A DNA stretch of 64,000 nucleotides from Halobacillus hunanensis (lineage in GTDB: Bacteria > Bacillota > Bacilli > Bacillales > Halobacillaceae). Numbering within the stretch: position 1 is the stretch's first letter; each line of letters opens with the position of its first letter. The notes under the pieces are model-generated. The model made no database searches. It was not told the origin of the DNA and saw only the letters and a program-made list of their open reading frames with translations. The position numbers and the translations under genes were made by a program. Below, piece after piece: positions 25,364 through 33,422 of the stretch. Location: the NCBI RefSeq assembly GCF_900166655.1, contig NZ_FVZB01000006.1, positions 1,116,001 through 1,180,000 of the forward strand. The letters are read 5' to 3'.

Positions 25364-25882
25364 TCAGGAATACCGTAGCTCTTTCCCCATCACTAGTAAT
25401 AGTGGAACTTCAGGTATGACAACTGCATGTTCTTTCACCACTTGCCATCCACTCTGTCTATACAATTCAATCGCCGGGACATTATCTATAGAGGTCGTAA
25501 GTATGGAGGTGGTATGGTTGACAGTCTGCAATAATTCATCATGCAACAGTCGGCCAATACCTTTTTTTCTTCTGGCAGGTTCAACAGCTAATTCCACAAA
25601 CTCAAAACAATCAGTAAGCCATTGATGAATTTCTTTATCAGTCAACTGTGCTGCTATCTTTTCATGATAATATTGCCCGGGGAATGACGTATAACCATAT
25701 GCAAATTCCAGGACATCCCCACTTTCGCCCACATATTTCACACCGGAAAAACCTTTATATGTAACATGTTTTGTTATCATTTCTAAGACTTGTTCTGGTT
25801 TTGTGTCTTCAAATGAATTGCTGTAAATGTCAATCATATCATTTACACCCTCACCTATTTCACCCCAAAATTTTACTTCCAT
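25364..25882 (-). CDS. GNAT-family N-acetyltransferase
   Basis: 172 residues from ATG 25882, with AGGAGAGG seven bases upstream. The acetyl-CoA-binding motif A of GNAT enzymes is visible as ELAVEPARRKKGIGRLLHDE, followed by IELYRQSGWQVV (motif B). The N-terminal half is less conserved. Substrate unknown. It stands alone; the 190 bases between it and the monooxygenase hold no other gene. Confidence 0.78.
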   Translation of the reverse strand: MEVKFWGEIGEGVNDMIDIYSNSFEDTKPEQVLEMITKHVTYKGFSGVKYVGESGDVLEFAYGYTSFPGQYYHEKIAAQLTDKEIHQWLTDCFEFVELAVEPARRKKGIGRLLHDELLQTVNHTTSILTTSIDNVPAIELYRQSGWQVVKEHAVVIPEVPLLLVMGKELRYS

Positions 25883-26235
25883 ATTCACACCTCTCCTTAT
25901 TAAAATTCATGGACTACCACCCTATGTGGGTAGAAAAGGCGCATGTTCAAACAGTTTTCCAATGTATGATTGATCAATGAACTGAAAAGGGGTTTCAGGG
26001 GAAGTATGGACGGTAAAAGTGATAAAGCAACACCATGTCGTACTGGCAGAGGTTGAATTTTTTCAATCTGATCAGTAATTAATGCAGTGTGTGAATGAAT
26101 AGGCTGGACCAGCTTATTTTAAGGAAGTTCGCAAAAGGGTTTGTACAATTTAACTATCTATAGAGGGGCAGAAAATCCACAACCACCTTTTCGAAAAATT
26201 GGGTTAAGCTGGATGATCTGGTTCGGTGTAAGTGG
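25883..26235. other. Gene-free stretch
   Basis: About 350 bases with no reading frame that carries a ribosome site and plausible product. It may contain decayed coding remnants, but I cannot identify them. Confidence 0.5.
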
Positions 26236-26409
26236 TCACTCCATTTGCTGTTCTTTCATCTTCATTATTCCCGATATGAGCAACAATACAGCTCCTGCAC
26301 CTACTAGCACAGAATCAATATCAACAAAAGGCAAGTTTACATCTGCTATCCAAAAGCAGGCGCCCACAATGAACAACACCCATCCTGCTAAGGAGACCTT
26401 CTTTTGCAT
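26236..26409 (-). CDS. Small two-helix membrane protein (57 residues)
   Basis: 57 codons from ATG 26409, eight bases after AAGGAG. The product is two hydrophobic segments (about residues 8-22 and 34-48) joined by a short acidic turn, with a charged tail KMKEQQME. The pattern is that of the many small orphan membrane proteins of Bacillaceae. Function unknown. It is too short and too plain for a confident family call. Confidence 0.6.
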   Translation of the reverse strand: MQKKVSLAGWVLFIVGACFWIADVNLPFVDIDSVLVGAGAVLLLISGIMKMKEQQME

Positions 26410-26555
26410 CACACATACTCCTTCCCTGTCCTTTTAGATTATTCTAACATTTTTGAAACCAACTTCCTCATTATTCGTATAGTTAAGACAATGATTTTCA
26501 GAAAAGGTAGGCTTCTTACTCAATTATATGCTGCAGAGAGGAAAGGTTGATTGAC

Positions 26556-26963
26556 ATGGAGCATCAGTTTTATATGAACTTTTCAGATCAAATGCTTCTA
26601 GGTTTGGCATGGCTGGCAGTCGCGGCAATAAATATCGTGTTAATCTGCTTCGATATTTATTTGGCAGAGACTCTACTTTTTGTCTTTATCCTCCATATTA
26701 TTACATCCGGAATTAGTATTTATTTAGCCATATCCTTTATGAACATTCACAAATTATCGTACGTTAGAATCGACGAAGACAAACTACTTATTCGCCCTGG
26801 CATTTATCCTTACGAGAAAGAAATTCCTTTGGTTTCTCTAAATAAATAAGTCGAAAAAGAGGGTTACCTCCACATTTATTATGGAGATGGAAGAAGTGCT
26901 AAAATTCATCGTCATCAATTAAGTCATCATGATTTCGTGCAACTCAGAGAAAAGCTGTCTTAG
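26556..26963 (+). pseudogene. Membrane protein gene interrupted by an in-frame stop
   Basis: From ATG 26556 (nine bases after GGAAAGG) the frame encodes two or three membrane segments, then a PH-like stretch ending at a TAA at 26847-26849. The same frame continues without a break for 37 more codons to TAG 26961. That part, starting VEKEGYLHIYYGDGRSAKIH and going on through HQLSHHDFVQLREKLS, looks like a genuine protein end, with alternating beta pattern and a final helix. The simplest reading is a nonsense mutation in a gene of about 135 codons. The shorter 97-residue product could still be made. Confidence 0.6.
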
Positions 26964-26977
26964 TTAAGGAGGTTTCT

Positions 26978-27439
26978 ATGGAAAATTCAATCACACTGTC
27001 ACCTGTTCAAAAGAGACAAGTCTATTTACCGTATCTTCTGTTAGCAGATGAGACAGAGGAGATTATTAATGAGTATATCGACGAAGGGGAAATGTACGCA
27101 ATTGAGTATGAGAAACAAACGATAGGAGTCTGCCTGTTTATTTTCCCCACCCCACACACTGTTGAAGTGAAAAACTTTGCTATTGCCACTGAGAAGCAAG
27201 GGCAAGGGTTCGGAAAACGGGTGATGAACAATGCTTTCCAACTGTATAAAGAAAAAGGGTTCCACAACATGGTTGTCGGCACGTCTAATTCAAGTCTTGC
27301 CAATCTCGCTTTCTATCAAAAAGCAGGTTTTCGGATGGATGGAATCATCAAGGATTTCTTCACCCGCTATCCTGAGCCGATATACGAGAACGGTATTCAG
27401 GCGCTTGACACGGTTCGATTCAGTAAAAGACTTACCTGA
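26978..27439 (+). CDS. GNAT-family N-acetyltransferase
   Basis: 153 residues with a strong AAGGAGG seven bases before the ATG. Motif A is clear: VKNFAIATEKQGQGFGKRVM, with the Q-GxG pyrophosphate loop. It is followed by SNSSLANLAFYQKAGF (motif B). It starts 14 bases after the broken membrane gene and may be co-transcribed with it. Substrate unknown. Confidence 0.82.
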   Translation: MENSITLSPVQKRQVYLPYLLLADETEEIINEYIDEGEMYAIEYEKQTIGVCLFIFPTPHTVEVKNFAIATEKQGQGFGKRVMNNAFQLYKEKGFHNMVVGTSNSSLANLAFYQKAGFRMDGIIKDFFTRYPEPIYENGIQALDTVRFSKRLT

Positions 27440-27515
27440 ATGAGAGAATCGAGAATCAATCTAGAAAAGGAAAGCTTGATCCATTAAGTTATAATTTTCT
27501 ACTGGTGGTGCACAG

Positions 27516-27728
27516 ATGAAATTCATTGCTAAATTGATTAGCCAATACCTTTTAGGAGTTATTGGGATCATTTTAATCAGTTCTATCCCCGCACTTTTTC
27601 ATAAAAGATATAATTTTGACCCTCTTTCTTATTTTCAAAATGCAGGGGAGGTTGTCTCCAAGAATTTCACCCCATCAGAATGGTCCTTTATTTCCCACCT
27701 CAGGTCATCCAATATTTGTATGACCTGA
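27516..27728 (+). pseudogene. N-terminal fragment of a probable ABC-transporter permease
   Basis: A 70-codon frame with GGTGGT upstream. The first 55 residues look like the amino end of an oligopeptide/nickel-type ABC permease: KFIAKLISQYLLGVIGIILI membrane segment followed by FDPLSYFQNAGEVVSKNF. After residue 55 the frame runs into a hairpin and loses that character. The rest of the permease is missing, so this is probably a deletion remnant. The permease assignment is by pattern only. Confidence 0.5.
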
Positions 27729-27734
27729 GGTGGG
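27694..27734. terminator. Perfect 15-bp hairpin between the permease fragment and the PTS operon
   Basis: CCCACCTCAGGTCAT (27694-27708) and ATGACCTGAGGTGGG (27720-27734) are perfect complements around an 11-base loop. Neither side has a good T-run, so termination may be weak in both directions. It lies just past the PTS gene stop. Confidence 0.6.
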
Positions 27735-27743
27735 ATTAATTGA

Positions 27744-29144
27744 TTATTCATCCAGAAACTTATCTAGTTCACTTTTTACAGTTGTGGCTTCTGAGCCAAT
27801 AACAATTTGTATATTTTGCTTATCGACTTTTACTACACCATGGGCACCAGTTTGTTTGATTCGCTTTTCATCAACTATATCTGTGTCCTTCAATTCCAGC
27901 CGCAGACGTGTCATACAATGGTCATTCGTTATGACGTTTTCTTTTCCACCAATAGACTGAAGGATCTTCTTGGCCATGTATTCATGATTGGAGTGGGACA
28001 ATTCTAGATCCTGTTCCTTACTAGAAGCAACTTCATCAAATTCGAGGTCGTGTTCTCTTCCGATTAATGGGATGTCCTTCTTGACGATAATGGTATAGAA
28101 AGTGAAGTAATATAGTGCAGAGAATACCAAACCTATTGGTATAATCCACAACCCTCCATCTGATAGATTGATATTCAAGAAATAGTCAATTGCTCCCGCT
28201 CCCCAGGAGAACCCATGCCTGATGTGAAGCAGGTAAAGAACAGCCCCTGCTAAACCAGTGTAAATGGAATGCAGGAAATATAATAACGGGGAGGTAAAAA
28301 GAAATGTGAATTCAATAGGCTCGGTAATCCCCGTTACAACAGACGTCGCTGCACCTGATGACATCAATGATTTCGTCTCCTGTTTCCTTTTTCTTGCAGC
28401 CTTCGTAATGGCTAGCGCGATGGCAGGAATCCCGAACATCATGGTAATGAAAAATCCGCCAATAAAGTACCCTGCAGTTGGGTCGCCACTGAGAAATCGT
28501 GTAATTTCACCAGTTACGACCTCACCGGAAGCAGTTTCATATTCACCTAAACCAAAGTAAACATACGTATTAATCACATGATGCAAGCCAAATGGCAGTA
28601 AAAATCGATTTAAGAATCCAAATATAAATACTCCCAGGGCTCCAAGGCCCATTAATGTTTGACTGAAGGCATCAATTCCAGCTTGAGCATAAGGCCAAAT
28701 CAAGGCCATAACTCCAGCTACCGGAATCATCGTGAAAATAATCATCGTAATCGGGAACTTTTCACCACTGAAAAAGGCAAACATACTAGGAAGCTTTGTA
28801 TCTTTAAATTTATTATAAATATAAGCTGCTATTAAACCCGCTAGGACCCCGCCAAAAACGCTCATATTCAGCTCAGGGTCCATAATCTTGAGCCCTTCTT
28901 CTAAAACGATAATAGCCAGGAAGCCTGTAAGTGCCGGTATCCCCTTATCCTTTGCCTTTGCTAGGCCCATAGCAATACCAATGGCAATTAGTGCATCCAT
29001 TTGCGCTAAAATAACCCCAGAAGCCTGAAACAGAGGAATATCAAGCATATCCTCAGCTGTAATCCGCAGCAGCAACCCAGCAATAGGCAAAGCAACAATG
29101 GGAATTAATAACGATTTTCCAAACTTTTGCAAAAAGCTTTTCAT
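27744..29144 (-). CDS. PTS sugar transporter subunit EIICB (glucose/GlcNAc superfamily)
   Basis: 466-residue permease of the phosphotransferase system. The EIIC part (about residues 1-370) has around ten membrane segments and the motifs LLPFGLHHVIN and GITEPIEFTFLF typical of the glucose/N-acetylglucosamine superfamily. A linker leads to an EIIB domain with the phosphorylated cysteine in CMTRLRL. There is no EIIA domain, so EIIA must come from another gene. It is the last gene of an operon with a ChbG-type deacetylase and a GH4 glycosidase. The sugar is therefore likely an N-acetylated disaccharide such as chitobiose, although chitobiose permeases are usually of the lactose/cellobiose superfamily. 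Confidence 0.87.
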   Translation of the reverse strand: MKSFLQKFGKSLLIPIVALPIAGLLLRITAEDMLDIPLFQASGVILAQMDALIAIGIAMGLAKAKDKGIPALTGFLAIIVLEEGLKIMDPELNMSVFGGVLAGLIAAYIYNKFKDTKLPSMFAFFSGEKFPITMIIFTMIPVAGVMALIWPYAQAGIDAFSQTLMGLGALGVFIFGFLNRFLLPFGLHHVINTYVYFGLGEYETASGEVVTGEITRFLSGDPTAGYFIGGFFITMMFGIPAIALAITKAARKRKQETKSLMSSGAATSVVTGITEPIEFTFLFTSPLLYFLHSIYTGLAGAVLYLLHIRHGFSWGAGAIDYFLNINLSDGGLWIIPIGLVFSALYYFTFYTIIVKKDIPLIGREHDLEFDEVASSKEQDLELSHSNHEYMAKKILQSIGGKENVITNDHCMTRLRLELKDTDIVDEKRIKQTGAHGVVKVDKQNIQIVIGSEATTVKSELDKFLDE

Positions 29145-29157
29145 TTTTCGTTCCTCC

Positions 29158-29895
29158 TCATATGATCGGCTTTAAAAGTCCCTTAAACGTGGTCAATTGA
29201 ATATCTGACCGCCCCTGAATCAAGCCCACAATTCCTGGATCTGTTAAAAACTCCACTTCATCCACCCTTGGATAGGTGAAGGAAGACGTCGAGAGCAGCG
29301 GTTTATCTAAATAAGCTGGATGGGACATGACTTCGACTGTATCATGTTCCCTAAATAACTCATTAAGGGCCTGCTCATCTTTTAAAGCGCTTTCAATTAA
29401 ATAAGCAAAAAAATCTGTTGTTTTCACTTCTTTCTGCTCCATATTATTACGAACAGGCAAGCTGTACTCCTTGGCTAGCTGCAAAAAAACTTGAGGAATG
29501 TCACCAAATGAATTGATATGATGATGACTATCTAAATGAGTTGGTTGTAAACCATAGGAGAGGAATTTTTCAATTTGCGCCTTCCATTCGAAATACACTT
29601 CATCATAATCAATCGTAAAAGCCCCCTTGTAAAAGGCTAGCTTTCTGAAGTCCCCTTTTGAATCAACAATCGTTCGATGATTAGCCAATAAAGGTCTCCC
29701 ACAAGTTAAAACAAGGTGCACTCCTACTCCAAGGCCTGGGTTTTGCTTGGCCAGGTCAGCCGCGTGGTCTGCCCCTGGCATGTTTGACATAAAAGTTGTC
29801 GAAGTTAGCACACCATACTGATAAGAATCAATGATTCCGTAATTCACCCCTCTTGAATAGCCAAAATCATCTGCATTAATAATAAGCTTTTTCAT
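29158..29895 (-). CDS. chbG: ChbG/YdjC-family carbohydrate deacetylase
   Basis: 245-residue metal-dependent deacetylase. Family members remove one acetyl group from chitobiose or chitobiose-6-phosphate. The metal and catalytic motifs are present: NADDFG at residues 7-12, a central GVHL, and THLDSHHHIN. AAGGGGA precedes the ATG. It lies between the GH4 glycosidase and the PTS permease with short spacers. In the chitobiose pathway deacetylation comes before hydrolysis by the GH4 enzyme, so its presence is the strongest pointer to the operon's substrate. Confidence 0.85.
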   Translation of the reverse strand: MKKLIINADDFGYSRGVNYGIIDSYQYGVLTSTTFMSNMPGADHAADLAKQNPGLGVGVHLVLTCGRPLLANHRTIVDSKGDFRKLAFYKGAFTIDYDEVYFEWKAQIEKFLSYGLQPTHLDSHHHINSFGDIPQVFLQLAKEYSLPVRNNMEQKEVKTTDFFAYLIESALKDEQALNELFREHDTVEVMSHPAYLDKPLLSTSSFTYPRVDEVEFLTDPGIVGLIQGRSDIQLTTFKGLLKPII

Positions 29896-29913
29896 GATAT
29901 CCCCTTCTCTTTT

Positions 29914-31284
29914 CTAATTATTACTATCAGATGTTGTCTGAAAAAATGATTCCGTATTTTTCTTAATATCCGGCCAGTATTTTTCATTGGCAGCGATCAA
30001 ATCATCGACAATCTCCTTAGCCTTAGAAACATTGACTACTGTGCGGTTTAATGTAAGTGCCTGAACAAGCTTTTGATAACTTCTTTCAAAATAGGCGTCA
30101 ACAACTAGCTGTTCATAAGCTAACTGACCTTCAATAAGCCCCTTATAAAAAATAGGAATCTCACCAACAGAAAATGGCTTAGGTCCCTGGCTTGTCAAAA
30201 GAGCTGGTACTTCAACCATGGCCTCCACTGGCAAATTAGGAATAACACCATTGTTTTCCACCATAACTATGAATCGTTTATTTAAATTATAGGCCAGAGA
30301 TTCAGCTGCCCTAACCATAAAGACACCATGAATATCAACATCTAAATCTTCTCCTTCGGCTGTCTCTTTCATGATGATACGATTACATAAATCATGAACG
30401 TGCTTCTGGCGCCCTTCTATGACTTGTCGTGCCCGCGTGCGGCTGGGGTTCTCTTTTTCAACCATGGCTTCAGGGTATAAGTAATATTGCAAGTACGTAT
30501 TAGGTAGAAATTCCGGAAAATCAATCAGCATTTGGCGTGCCTGTTCAAATGTCTTCTGCCAGGAGGTATCATTAGCAATTGCTTCATCCTCTGGGGTAAA
30601 ACCTGTTTCAATAATAAGCCTCTTTAAACGTTCTGTGTGATCATTGCCTTCTTTGTCATAAATTTTCGTGAACCAGCCAAAGTGATTTAACCCGAAGTAT
30701 TCCGGTACAATATCCCATACATTGAGACCAAGAATTTTAGCATAACTGATCATAATAGCAATTGGCATATCACAAATATTGAGAATGCGCTGATCTTTTG
30801 GAAACTCCCTGTTAAGTGCTTCCGCTACGATTGCGGCTGGATTTGTATAATTTAATATCCAGGAATCGGGTGAGTAAGCACGGACGTCATTTACAAGTTC
30901 AATCATATCTCCAATTGAACGCAGCCCATAAGCCATTCCTCCAGGGCCACATGTTTCCTGTCCTACAACGCCATGTTTTAAGGAAATCTGTTCATCCCGC
31001 TCTCGCATGGCTAAACCACCCGTACGGATTTGCACAAATACAAAATCAGCCTGTTTAAAAGCTGTCTCTTTGTCCGTTGTGTAGGAGAAAGACTCCAATT
31101 CTGGATAGCGTTCTTTAAATAAAATTTCAGTTGCTCTTGCGTTTCGTTCCTGACGTTGTTCATCAATATCGTAGAATATGACATCTTTTAAGGGGAAACG
31201 TTCTTTTTCTTCGATTAAGCTCATCATCATCCCCATTGTATAAGTGCTTCCACTGCCGACTACAACTAAGCGCTGTCTTTTCAT
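29914..31284 (-). CDS. Glycoside hydrolase family 4 6-phospho-glycosidase (LicH/ChbF-like)
   Basis: NAD- and metal-dependent hydrolase that splits phosphorylated disaccharides by an oxidation-elimination mechanism. 456 residues from ATG 31284, nine bases after AAGGAG. Features are the NAD site VVVGSGSTYT, the QETCGPGG block, the metal-binding cysteine in NICDMP and the histidine in GLNHFGW. First gene of the PTS operon, divergent from the GntR regulator. 6-phospho-beta-glucosidase and chitobiose-6-phosphate hydrolase are the likely choices; the ChbG partner favours the latter. Confidence 0.87.
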   Translation of the reverse strand: MKRQRLVVVGSGSTYTMGMMMSLIEEKERFPLKDVIFYDIDEQRQERNARATEILFKERYPELESFSYTTDKETAFKQADFVFVQIRTGGLAMRERDEQISLKHGVVGQETCGPGGMAYGLRSIGDMIELVNDVRAYSPDSWILNYTNPAAIVAEALNREFPKDQRILNICDMPIAIMISYAKILGLNVWDIVPEYFGLNHFGWFTKIYDKEGNDHTERLKRLIIETGFTPEDEAIANDTSWQKTFEQARQMLIDFPEFLPNTYLQYYLYPEAMVEKENPSRTRARQVIEGRQKHVHDLCNRIIMKETAEGEDLDVDIHGVFMVRAAESLAYNLNKRFIVMVENNGVIPNLPVEAMVEVPALLTSQGPKPFSVGEIPIFYKGLIEGQLAYEQLVVDAYFERSYQKLVQALTLNRTVVNVSKAKEIVDDLIAANEKYWPDIKKNTESFFQTTSDSNN

Positions 31285-31439
31285 AATAGTGCTCCTTTCC
31301 ATTCAGCTCTTACATTATTTATATCACCATTATAATACTAATTCAATACCAATTATGCATTATATTTGTATTAATTTCATTTTAATATATGAACAAAAAC
31401 TATTTTACAATATAGAAGGATGAAAATAATTTCGGATTC

Positions 31440-31476
31440 GTTTATAGTTGTATTGATGATTAATACAACTATAAAC
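31440..31476. promoter_or_regulatory. 37-bp operator between the GH4-PTS operon and the GntR gene
   Basis: GTTTATAGTTGTATT (31440-31454) and AATACAACTATAAAC (31462-31476) are perfect 15-bp arms around a 7-base centre. The core TTGTATT-N7-AATACAA is a plausible dimer site. It is 23 bases upstream of the regulator start, which fits autoregulation. A related ATTTGTATTAATT word occurs near 31365 on the operon side. Confidence 0.7.
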
Positions 31477-31499
31477 ACATAACCATGGTGGTGACGTAA

Positions 31500-32213
31500 A
31501 TGAATACAAATACGCCGTTATATAAGCAAGTAGCAAGCAAAATCAAAAGAGAAATCATTACCGCAAAGCTTAATAAAGATGAAGCTATTCCCTCGGAGAA
31601 AAAACTAGCTGAAAAATATCAGGTCAGCAGAGTAACCATTCGTCAATCCATTCAACAGCTAGTGAATGAAGACATACTTTATAAGGTTCGCGGAAGCGGT
31701 ACATATGTAAAAAACCAGAAAATCGAACACGATATATACAGGTTGCAAAGCTTTACTGAAGAAATGACCCATTTAAATCAAACACCAACTAACCAAGTGC
31801 TTGATTTTCACATGCAAGAACCTAGTGATCAGGTAAGAGAAACTTTACAACTTAACCAAGGGGAAAAGGTCTTTTTTATTCGGAGACTGCGTTGTGTGGA
31901 TGACGAACCGATGATTTTGGAGGAAACATACATGCCAGTCTCCCTATTTCCAGATTTGTCAGTAGAAGTGATGACTCGTTCTAAATACGAATACGTGGAA
32001 AACAAAGGCTATATCATTAAAGAACGTCAAGGAGAGATTCTACCGCTATCCCCAAATGAAGAATTGAAGAGAATTCTCCTATTAGAAGGTGAAGCATCAA
32101 TTCTAACCATGAATTTATGGGCATATTTGGATGATGATACAATTTTTGAATATACCCGTCTCTATTTCAGAAGTGAGAAGTATACATTTAAATTTACATC
32201 TAAACGGTTTTGA
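31500..32213 (+). CDS. GntR-family (HutC/UTRA) regulator of the sugar operon
   Basis: 237 residues. The N-terminal winged helix-turn-helix has the GntR signature IPSEKKLAEKYQVSRVTIRQ and ends with VRGSGTYV. A UTRA ligand domain of the HutC subfamily follows, with FFIRRLRCVDDEPMILEETY near residues 122-141. GGTGGTGA precedes the ATG. It is transcribed away from the GH4-ChbG-PTS operon and probably represses it until a sugar phosphate binds. Confidence 0.88.
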   Translation: MNTNTPLYKQVASKIKREIITAKLNKDEAIPSEKKLAEKYQVSRVTIRQSIQQLVNEDILYKVRGSGTYVKNQKIEHDIYRLQSFTEEMTHLNQTPTNQVLDFHMQEPSDQVRETLQLNQGEKVFFIRRLRCVDDEPMILEETYMPVSLFPDLSVEVMTRSKYEYVENKGYIIKERQGEILPLSPNEELKRILLLEGEASILTMNLWAYLDDDTIFEYTRLYFRSEKYTFKFTSKRF

Positions 32214-32219
32214 TATAAT

Positions 32220-32254
32220 AAGGAGCTGGGCAAATCAATTGCCCAGCTCCTTAT
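32220..32254 (+). terminator. Terminator after the GntR gene
   Basis: AAGGAGCTGGGCAA (32220-32233) and TTGCCCAGCTCCTT (32239-32252) form a perfect 14-bp stem with a five-base loop. Confidence 0.75.
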
Positions 32255-32274
32255 TGGTTCAATCAATTGTAACT

Positions 32275-32304
32275 AAAAAAGAAGCCCAATGGACTTCTTC
32301 TTTT
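32275..32304 (-). terminator. Terminator after the carbonic-anhydrase-like gene
   Basis: On the minus strand AGAAGTCC and GGGCTTCT pair across a three-base loop and six T residues follow. Confidence 0.65.
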
Positions 32305-32313
32305 CACTTTCAA

Positions 32314-32697
32314 CTATTCCTTTACAACTTCTACTTCCCAGTTTTCATTCACATAAAGCCCAAGAACCTTGACTTCCAGTCCCCAGTTTTTAATTTTCTC
32401 CACAGACTTTTCAATCTGCCCAAACAATTCATCTTTTGGAATCGGGTTCCCTGCACAGCCATAATGCCCTACAATCGCTACTACCTCTGAGCCATGGGCT
32501 TCATAAGAAACTTGAACCCTGGACTGTATGGATTCAACCTCTCGCTCTGTTCCTTCTAACAGCACTTTGTTCGGACCAGCCTCAGTAATCATATCTATGT
32601 ACTCAACTGAAAACTGTTCTTTCATCCACTCAAATACCGGCTGTTGAACTCTCCCATCCATGCAGTTAATGGCTGTCGCAAATTTTGAATCAGACAT
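32314..32697 (-). CDS. Short beta-carbonic-anhydrase-like zinc protein
   Basis: A 127-residue protein keeping the beta-carbonic anhydrase zinc site: C12 in NCMDGR (with D14 and R16), then H78 and C81 in GHYGCAG. It is much shorter than a normal beta-carbonic anhydrase (about 190 residues or more) and lacks the usual helical extensions, so activity is uncertain. It is a lone gene between terminators. Confidence 0.72.
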   Translation of the reverse strand: MSDSKFATAINCMDGRVQQPVFEWMKEQFSVEYIDMITEAGPNKVLLEGTEREVESIQSRVQVSYEAHGSEVVAIVGHYGCAGNPIPKDELFGQIEKSVEKIKNWGLEVKVLGLYVNENWEVEVVKE

Positions 32698-32820
32698 AAC
32701 TTTTAGCCTCCTGTAATAGTCATTTTATAGCTTTATATAATGTAACGATACTTCTATCATACCAATTCATTGACTTTATGTCGCCTCTCTGGAACTATCA
32801 CTTTCCCCTGAATAAAAAAA

Positions 32821-33336
32821 TTAATCTGAAATTCGCTCCCTTATTATATCTTGTACATTCTTTAGCCATTTCAGATGAAAGTTTAACATTCCGTAGTAAT
32901 GACTGTGAATGGCAGCTGCCAATTCAGAACCTGAAGGCGGATTGTCGTCTAATACACGTTCAAGATTCACGATCCATGAAGTAATAAGCTCCGATACTTT
33001 GTCTAAGTTTACGTAATCAACAAATAGCAGCGCCGGATAGAGCGACCGCCCATCCATTTTCTGAGTTTCAAAAACCTCATAAATCAAGTTGATCAAATGG
33101 TTATGCCCTTCTGATGTAATTGAATAGATTGTACGATTAGGCCGCTTCTCCACCTTTTCTGTTTTTATGGACTGAATATAATTCTTTTTTTTAAGACTTT
33201 CTATGGAATAATATAGATTTCCATCTGTCATGTCGAAAAATTGGTCCCACTTGTTCTCTTTTATCATTTTTTTGATTTCATAAGGATGCTGATCGTTCGA
33301 TTTTAACAACCCTAGGATGACGATTTGTATTGACAT
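32821..33336 (-). CDS. PadR-family transcriptional regulator
   Basis: 171 residues. The N-terminal winged helix shows the PadR pattern: ILGLLKSNDQHPYEIKKMI, then GNLYYSIESLKKKNYI and RTIYSITSEGHNHL. The C-terminal half is helical with a YPALLF motif, typical of the dimerisation part of this family. It is divergent from an SDR gene. The intergenic region carries a site also found upstream of a second SDR gene, so all three genes probably belong to one regulon. Confidence 0.85.
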   Translation of the reverse strand: MSIQIVILGLLKSNDQHPYEIKKMIKENKWDQFFDMTDGNLYYSIESLKKKNYIQSIKTEKVEKRPNRTIYSITSEGHNHLINLIYEVFETQKMDGRSLYPALLFVDYVNLDKVSELITSWIVNLERVLDDNPPSGSELAAAIHSHYYGMLNFHLKWLKNVQDIIRERISD

Positions 33337-33362
33337 AGCTGTCTCCCTTTCTCGATAAACTG

Positions 33363-33383
33363 ATTACTTTGCACAGAGTATAT
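33363..33383. promoter_or_regulatory. Candidate PadR operator, copy 1
   Basis: ATTACTTTGCACAGAGTATAT lies between the PadR and first SDR genes and closely matches the perfect palindrome at 35012-35033. AGAGTATATA recurs immediately downstream (33385-33394). Confidence 0.6.
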
Positions 33384-33422
33384 AAGAGTATATAATGTAA
33401 ATAAACTGACAGGAGTGATTCC

